Below are positions 59,670 to 64,000 of a stretch of 64,000 nucleotides of DNA, piece by piece (the first letter of the stretch is position 1; every line of letters starts with the position of its first letter). The position numbers and the translations under genes were made by a program. The stretch is from Micromonospora avicenniae. GTDB taxonomy: Bacteria > Actinomycetota > Actinomycetes > Mycobacteriales > Micromonosporaceae. Under the pieces are notes generated by a model. It searched no databases. It was not told the DNA's origin and saw nothing but the letters and a program-made list of their open reading frames with translations. Location of the stretch: the NCBI RefSeq assembly GCF_900156065.1, contig NZ_FTNF01000023.1, positions 22,567-86,566 of the forward strand, written 5' to 3'.

Positions 59670-60701
59670 TCACTCGGCGATCTGCGCTACCGATTGGGCG
59701 GCGACAGCGCGCAGGGTGGGATCCCCGATGCGGGCGTACGCGTCGATGGCGGTGTCGACGAACTTGATCGCGTGAGCGTCCCCGCTGTCCACCGCACGGA
59801 GCATGATCTCGTCGAAGTTCAGCCCGCTGTCGACGGTCGGGACGGGCCGCGCCTCGGCCGGGGCGTAGGCGGCGGTGACCGCGGCCGTCGCGGCCCAGGC
59901 TGCGGCGAGGCTCGGTGCCCAGAGGGCGGACGGCAGGGCCGGCAGGGTCCGCAGGACGGCGTTCGGCGCGGTGGCGGCGTGCACGAGCATGACCGGGTTG
60001 GCGTACCCGTGCGTGCCGTGCCGGGCGACGGCGGCGTCCACGATGTCGGCGAGCCGGGCCGACACGTCGTCGCTGGAACTGCCGGGCACCGCGCCGGCCG
60101 CCGCCGGCCAGGCGGGCAGGTCCGCCAGTTGGGCGAGGCGAGCCCGGATGCCGGAGCGCTGGTCGGGTACGCGGGGAACCGTGTCGAGCGCCGACCGCGC
60201 GTCGGTCGCCCGGTACGGTCCGGCGCCGGGCGGCGCGAGGGGCTGCCACCGTGCGGCCCAGTAGGCCAACCCCTGGCCGAGTTCGGCGACTCGCGGCTCG
60301 GTCTCGCCGTCGAGCAGGGCCCGCACGGCGTGACCGACGCGGATCACCCCGTGGGTGGCGCCTGCGGCGATGCCCGGCAGCAACCGCGGCCACCATCGGA
60401 CGAGTACGTCTCGCCACTGTTCACCGGCGAGCGCGCGGTCGAAGTGGTTAAGCCAGTCGCCGGTACGTACCGGGTCGCCGAGCGGATCACGCCACTCGTC
60501 CTCCGGGATGGTGCGGATTCCTCGTGGGCGCTCTTCCAACAGGTGGGCGTAGGAGTCGAACCATCGGTGAACGGCCCGTTCGTGGCCGCGCTGCGCCAGC
60601 GCCTCGGCCGCCATCGGCGCGTGGTTGGACAGCCAGCCGTTGCGCTCCGGGCCGGTGTGGCGCACCCGTTCGTACACCTCGTCAAGCACTGAATCCGTCA
60701 T
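59670..60701 (-). CDS. questin oxidase-like protein (DUF4243)
   Basis: 343 residues. N-terminal NGWLSNHAPMAAEALAQRGH, WFDSYAHLLEERPRGIRTIP and middle THGVIRVGHAVRALLDGETE match the questin oxidase family of heme-independent Baeyer-Villiger-type oxidases; bacterial members are uncharacterised. Histidines in HAPMAAEAL, GATHGVIRVGHAV, ARHGTHGYANPVMLVHAATA and HAIKFVDTAID are typical of the family and may bind a metal or cofactor. ATG 60701 is chosen; the longer open frame has non-coding character. It is divergent from the quinone oxidoreductase gene by 186 bases. Confidence 0.85.
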   Translation of the reverse strand: MTDSVLDEVYERVRHTGPERNGWLSNHAPMAAEALAQRGHERAVHRWFDSYAHLLEERPRGIRTIPEDEWRDPLGDPVRTGDWLNHFDRALAGEQWRDVLVRWWPRLLPGIAAGATHGVIRVGHAVRALLDGETEPRVAELGQGLAYWAARWQPLAPPGAGPYRATDARSALDTVPRVPDQRSGIRARLAQLADLPAWPAAAGAVPGSSSDDVSARLADIVDAAVARHGTHGYANPVMLVHAATAPNAVLRTLPALPSALWAPSLAAAWAATAAVTAAYAPAEARPVPTVDSGLNFDEIMLRAVDSGDAHAIKFVDTAIDAYARIGDPTLRAVAAQSVAQIAE

Positions 60702-60887
60702 GTGAACGACCTTGCAAGCTGAACAATGCTTGAGGTCAAGCACAGCAGGTCGAATGACCGCCATGAGGCTCCCGACATCGCCCCGTGGGTGGTAGCCCGA
60801 CCGGGTGAACAGCGCTCAGCACCGACCGGCGGGGATGGGCTTACGGCATACTGCGATCGACGATGCCGGGGCGGAGAGGAATTCCAG

Positions 60888-61859
60888 ATGGCAGACGGCG
60901 ACGTGCCCGACCGGATGCAGGCGGCGGCCCTCGACGAGTTCGGCGGTCCGGAGGTGATCACCCCGCGCATCCTGCCCGTGCCGCAGATCGCCGACGACGA
61001 GATCCTGATCAAGGTCTGGAGCGCCGGCGTGGGGGTGTGGGACGCCCTCGAGCGTGAGGGCATGCTGGTGCCCGAAGGCGCGTCGTTTCCGATCGTGCCC
61101 GGCACCGACGGCGCGGGGACGGTCGTCGCCGCGGGCGGTCAGGTGACCAACGTGGCCGTGGGCGACCTGGTCTACGTGTACGACTCCACCCGCCCCAAGG
61201 GCGGCTTCTACGCCGAATACGCGGCGACCAAGGCGCAGTACGCCGCGAAGCTCCCGGCAGGCGTGCCGGTGGAGCACGCAGGTGCCATGCCCACCGACGC
61301 GCTGACCGCGTTGACGGGGCTGGACGTCCTCGGCCTACCGGCCGGAGCCTGGCTGCTGATCTTCGGCGCGAGTGGCGGTCAGGGACATCTGGCCGTGCAG
61401 TTGGCCAAACGGCAGGACCTCAAGGTGATCGCCGTGGCGTCCGGCGCCGACGGCGTGGCACTGGTGACCCGGCTCGGCGCCGACGTGGCCCTCGACGGGC
61501 ACGGCGACATCGCCCAGGTGCTGGCGCAGATCCGCGAGGTCGCGCCGGACGGCGTCGACGGCCTGCTCGCCATGGCGGGCGGCGAGACGGTGGACCGGCT
61601 CAGCGAGACGCTGCGCGACGACGGCGTGCTCGCGTACGCCAACGGGGTGCAACCGGTGCCGTCCGAGCGGCCCGGCATGACGGTCCAGGCGTACGACGGA
61701 CAGACCGGCCCCGAGCAGCTGCAGCGCCTGAACCAGCTCATCGAGGCCGGCCCGTTCCAGGTGCACGTCGCCGAGAAGTTCCCGCTGGGCCGGGCGGCGG
61801 AGGCGCATCGGCGCCTGCAGACCTCCTACCCGGGGAAGCTGCTGCTCACCGTGCGCTAG
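60888..61859 (+). CDS. zinc-independent quinone oxidoreductase (MDR superfamily)
   Basis: 323 residues. GroES-like N-domain (EFGGPEVITPRILPVPQI; IVPGTDGAGTVVAAGGQVTN) and Rossmann domain with LLIFGASGGQGHLAVQLAKR (about 164-183) for NADPH. Catalytic zinc ligands of alcohol dehydrogenases are absent, as in quinone reductases. ATG 60888 follows GGAGAGGAA. Substrate unknown; it could detoxify quinones or enones. Divergent from the questin-oxidase-like gene. Confidence 0.93.
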   Translation: MADGDVPDRMQAAALDEFGGPEVITPRILPVPQIADDEILIKVWSAGVGVWDALEREGMLVPEGASFPIVPGTDGAGTVVAAGGQVTNVAVGDLVYVYDSTRPKGGFYAEYAATKAQYAAKLPAGVPVEHAGAMPTDALTALTGLDVLGLPAGAWLLIFGASGGQGHLAVQLAKRQDLKVIAVASGADGVALVTRLGADVALDGHGDIAQVLAQIREVAPDGVDGLLAMAGGETVDRLSETLRDDGVLAYANGVQPVPSERPGMTVQAYDGQTGPEQLQRLNQLIEAGPFQVHVAEKFPLGRAAEAHRRLQTSYPGKLLLTVR

Positions 61860-61891
61860 GCGCTCCGCCGCGGAACCCTCGGCGCGACTGC

Positions 61892-63631
61892 TCAGAGGTC
61901 GCCGTAGTCGCCGACCTGCCGCCCACCGACCCAGGTCCGCAGGATGCCGGTCTGCCACATCGCCCGGCCGGCCGGCAGGTGGAACGGGTCCATGTCGGTG
62001 ATCACGAAATCGGCCCACTTGCCCGGCTCGAGGGTGCCGATCACCCGCTCCTGGTGGGCCGCGTACGCGGCGTCCAGGGTGAACGACCGCAGCGCCTCGA
62101 CCGGCGTCATGGCCTCCTCGGAGTACCACCCGCCGGCCGGCCGGCCCTCCCGGTCGGTGCGGGTCACGGCGGCGTGCATGCCCTCGAAGGGCAGGGCGGA
62201 GGAGACCGGCAGGTCGGAGCCGGAAGCGATGACGGTGCCCTGGTCGAGCAGCTTGCGCCACGCGTACGCACCCTTGATGCGCTCCGGGCCCACCCGGTCC
62301 TCGGCCATGTTCATGTCGTCGGTCGCGTGCACCGGCTGCATCGACGCGATGAGGTCCAGCTTCTTGAACCGCGGGATGTCGTCGAGCGCGACGACCTGGG
62401 CGTGTTCGATCCGGTGCCGCAGGCCCCGGTCCCCGACCCGGCGGAAGGCCTTCTCGTACGCGTCGAGCACGAGCCGGTTGCCCCGGTCACCGATGGCGTG
62501 GACCGCCACCTGGTAACCCTGGCGGAGGATCGCCAGGACCCGCCGGTCCAACTCCTCCGGTTCGATGCGCAGCAGCCCCGTGTTGGCGGGGTCGTCGCTG
62601 TAGGGCTGGAGCAGGGCGGCGCCTCGGCTGCCCAACGCCCCGTCGACGTAGAGCTTCACCGTGCGTACGCGAAGCATGTCGGCCGCGAACGAGTCCGTGC
62701 GGACGTCGGCGCCGACCTCGGTGAACGCGTCCCAGCTCAGGAAGGCGTTCACCCGCATCGTCAGCGTGCCCGCGCCGGCCAGCTCGCGCAGGATCAGGTA
62801 GCCGGCGGCGTCGGTCCCGGCGTCGGAGATGGAGGTGATACCGACGGCGTTGAGCTTCTGCTGTGCGGTGAGGGCGCGCTGCCGTACGTCCTCGATGGTC
62901 GGTGCGGGAAGCTCCGAGGAGACCAGGCCCATCGCGTTGTCGATGAACGTCCCGGTCGGGTTGCCGTCCGCGTCGCGGATGATCTGGCCGCCGGCGGGGT
63001 CCTGGGTGTCCCGGGTGACGCCGGCGACAGTCAGCGCCGCGGTGTTGGCCACACCCGCGTGGCCGTCGACCCGGGTCAGCCACACCGGCCGGTCGCTGAC
63101 GACCACGTCGAGGTCGGCCGCGGTCGGGAATCGCCCCAGTCCCCAGATGACCTGGTTCCAGCCCCGTCCGGTGATCCAGGTCAGGTCCGGGTGGGCGGCC
63201 GCGTACGCGGCGAGGGCCTGCTGCGCCTCGGCGAGGGACCGGGTGCCGCTGAGGTCCAGTTCCGAGGCCAGCGCACCGTAGCTCCACAGGTGGCCGTGGG
63301 CGTCGTGCATGCCGGGGAGCAGGACGCGGCCCTTACCGTTGACGCGTCGTACCCCCCGGCCCGCGTGCGCGTCGAGCCCGGCGACCTTTCCGTCCGGCGC
63401 GATCAGGATGCTGGAGAACTCCCGCAGCCGCCCCTTGCGGGTGAGGGTGTAGCCGCGGACGTTCTCCACCAGGACCGGTCCTCGTCCGGTGCCGTGCGAC
63501 GTGGCGGCCTGGGCCGCGCCGCCCGGCAGCGCCGGGAGCACGGCGGCGCCGACACCGACGCCGAGCAGTCTCAGGAGCTGGGCGCGGGTGAGGTTCGGGC
63601 TGGGGGGCGGGGTGGCGCAGGCCTCACACAC
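61892..63631 (-). CDS. secreted amidohydrolase family protein (YtcJ-like)
   Basis: 579 residues. An N-terminal export signal (RAQLLRLLGVGVGAAVLPAL, about 16-35) is Tat-like in length but has no clear twin-arginine. Metal-dependent amidohydrolase-3 fold: HDAHGHLW (HxH, about 107), DGHAGVANTAAL, HAIGDRGNRLV (His), HRIEHAQVVALDD (His), and SGSDLPVSS (Asp). YtcJ-like enzymes hydrolyse amides or esters of unknown nature. The start ATG 63631 precedes MCEACATPPPSPNL, in which two cysteines are curious but not a lipobox. It converges on the quinone oxidoreductase. Confidence 0.92.
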   Translation of the reverse strand: MCEACATPPPSPNLTRAQLLRLLGVGVGAAVLPALPGGAAQAATSHGTGRGPVLVENVRGYTLTRKGRLREFSSILIAPDGKVAGLDAHAGRGVRRVNGKGRVLLPGMHDAHGHLWSYGALASELDLSGTRSLAEAQQALAAYAAAHPDLTWITGRGWNQVIWGLGRFPTAADLDVVVSDRPVWLTRVDGHAGVANTAALTVAGVTRDTQDPAGGQIIRDADGNPTGTFIDNAMGLVSSELPAPTIEDVRQRALTAQQKLNAVGITSISDAGTDAAGYLILRELAGAGTLTMRVNAFLSWDAFTEVGADVRTDSFAADMLRVRTVKLYVDGALGSRGAALLQPYSDDPANTGLLRIEPEELDRRVLAILRQGYQVAVHAIGDRGNRLVLDAYEKAFRRVGDRGLRHRIEHAQVVALDDIPRFKKLDLIASMQPVHATDDMNMAEDRVGPERIKGAYAWRKLLDQGTVIASGSDLPVSSALPFEGMHAAVTRTDREGRPAGGWYSEEAMTPVEALRSFTLDAAYAAHQERVIGTLEPGKWADFVITDMDPFHLPAGRAMWQTGILRTWVGGRQVGDYGDL

Positions 63632-63890
63632 GGGGACTCCTCGGCGGTTTCGAGCAGCGTGAGTCGTCCACGCGACGGGCGGGCGGCGTAGGCCCGGCAG
63701 AGGTCCGTCACATCGACGGCTTCCTTCGCACCGACGCTATCAGCGACGAAGATCAATGGTCAAGATCGGTGGGGCGGGCCATGCGGACCGACCCGGTCCC
63801 ACATTCAGGACGCCACGGTCACGGACTGAGATCGGCGCGGGCTCCCGTCCAAACTGACGCGGGTGCTTCTGACTCGGTAGGTTGTCGATC

Positions 63891-64000
63891 ATGACGGACG
63901 TACGACTGAAGCCGATGACCGAGGATCAGTACAAGCCGTGGCGGGCCGAGGCCGAGGCGCACTACGTGCAGAGCCTCGCCGCGTCGGGCCAGTCGACGCA
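63891..64000 (+). CDS. GNAT acetyltransferase, 5' end only (runs out of window)
   Basis: Only about 36 codons are visible: MTDVRLKPMTEDQYKPWRAE and AEAHYVQSLAASGQST. The opening VRLKPMTEDQYKPW followed by AEAHYVQSLA is the usual N-terminus of a GNAT subgroup. TAGGTT (63878-63883) ends 7 bases before ATG 63891, with CTGACG 18 bases further up, fitting a leaderless promoter. The rest of the gene lies beyond base 64000. Confidence 0.8.
   Translation, partial: MTDVRLKPMTEDQYKPWRAEAEAHYVQSLAASGQST

Noticed and set aside
20000..64000. Biosynthetic gene cluster signals (GNATs, methyltransferase, esterase, transporter)
   Set aside because: No polyketide synthase, peptide synthetase, terpene or lanthipeptide core gene; the genes are scattered and singly regulated.

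Overview
The window is high-GC, gene-dense DNA with GTG starts, stop/start overlaps, leaderless -10 boxes next to start codons and the gene families of a filamentous actinomycete. Gene content suggests the Micromonosporaceae or a close relative; this is inference from proteins, not a phylogeny. There is no rRNA operon, intact tRNA, insertion sequence, phage gene or CRISPR array. The region looks like a chromosomal arm full of regulators, small oxidoreductases, secreted enzymes and gene remnants.

Layout. 1-9.1 kb: 3' part of a transketolase, a zinc-ribbon-like protein, a CvnD-type GTPase relic, a secreted serine hydrolase, an FMN reductase-GNAT fusion divergent from a MarR regulator, and an ECF42-type sigma operon (DGPF/YCII protein plus sigma factor) divergent from a DUF6069 membrane protein. 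9.3-13 kb: a secreted von Willebrand A/metzincin-like protein and a membrane partner. 13.3-17.2 kb: an unrecognised repeat protein converging on a Ro60-type gene (rsr), which is preceded on its own strand by four tandem Y-RNA-like genes. Three of the four contain a circularly permuted tRNA-like module whose acceptor stem is closed by a tetraloop. This is the most striking feature of the window. 17.4-27.2 kb: AhpD-like protein, Crp regulator/YciI pair, sortase F and anchored exonuclease/phosphatase, a second ECF sigma factor followed by gene debris, an erythromycin esterase homologue, a VOC protein and an AraC regulator.

27.3-33 kb: a sugar-uptake operon (GH97 glycosidase, binding lipoprotein, two permeases). 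33.3-45 kb: hypothetical genes, an MFS exporter, a methyltransferase divergent from an XRE-cupin regulator, an aldo/keto reductase, enolase divergent from MarR, an alpha/beta hydrolase, a GNAT-HAD chimera, an ArsR-type regulator with membrane protein, and a GNAT. 45-50.2 kb: a DosR-like island with two Acg-type flavoproteins, DoxX, a NarL/DevR response regulator and a GAF-GAF histidine kinase. A DosR-like box lies between acg and the regulator. 50.4-53.7 kb: a second, secreted, multi-domain GH97 enzyme. 54-64 kb: small membrane proteins, DUF427, TMEM175, NAD(P)-binding protein, GH15, questin-oxidase-like protein, quinone oxidoreductase, amidohydrolase and the start of a GNAT.

Working together: rsr with its Y RNAs forms a plausible RNA-surveillance ribonucleoprotein locus. 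The ECF42 sigma factor probably drives itself, its DGPF partner and the DUF6069 protein through matched divergent promoters. The GH97/ABC operon imports and hydrolyses an alpha-galactoside-like sugar. The acg/DosRS-like cluster resembles a hypoxia or redox response.
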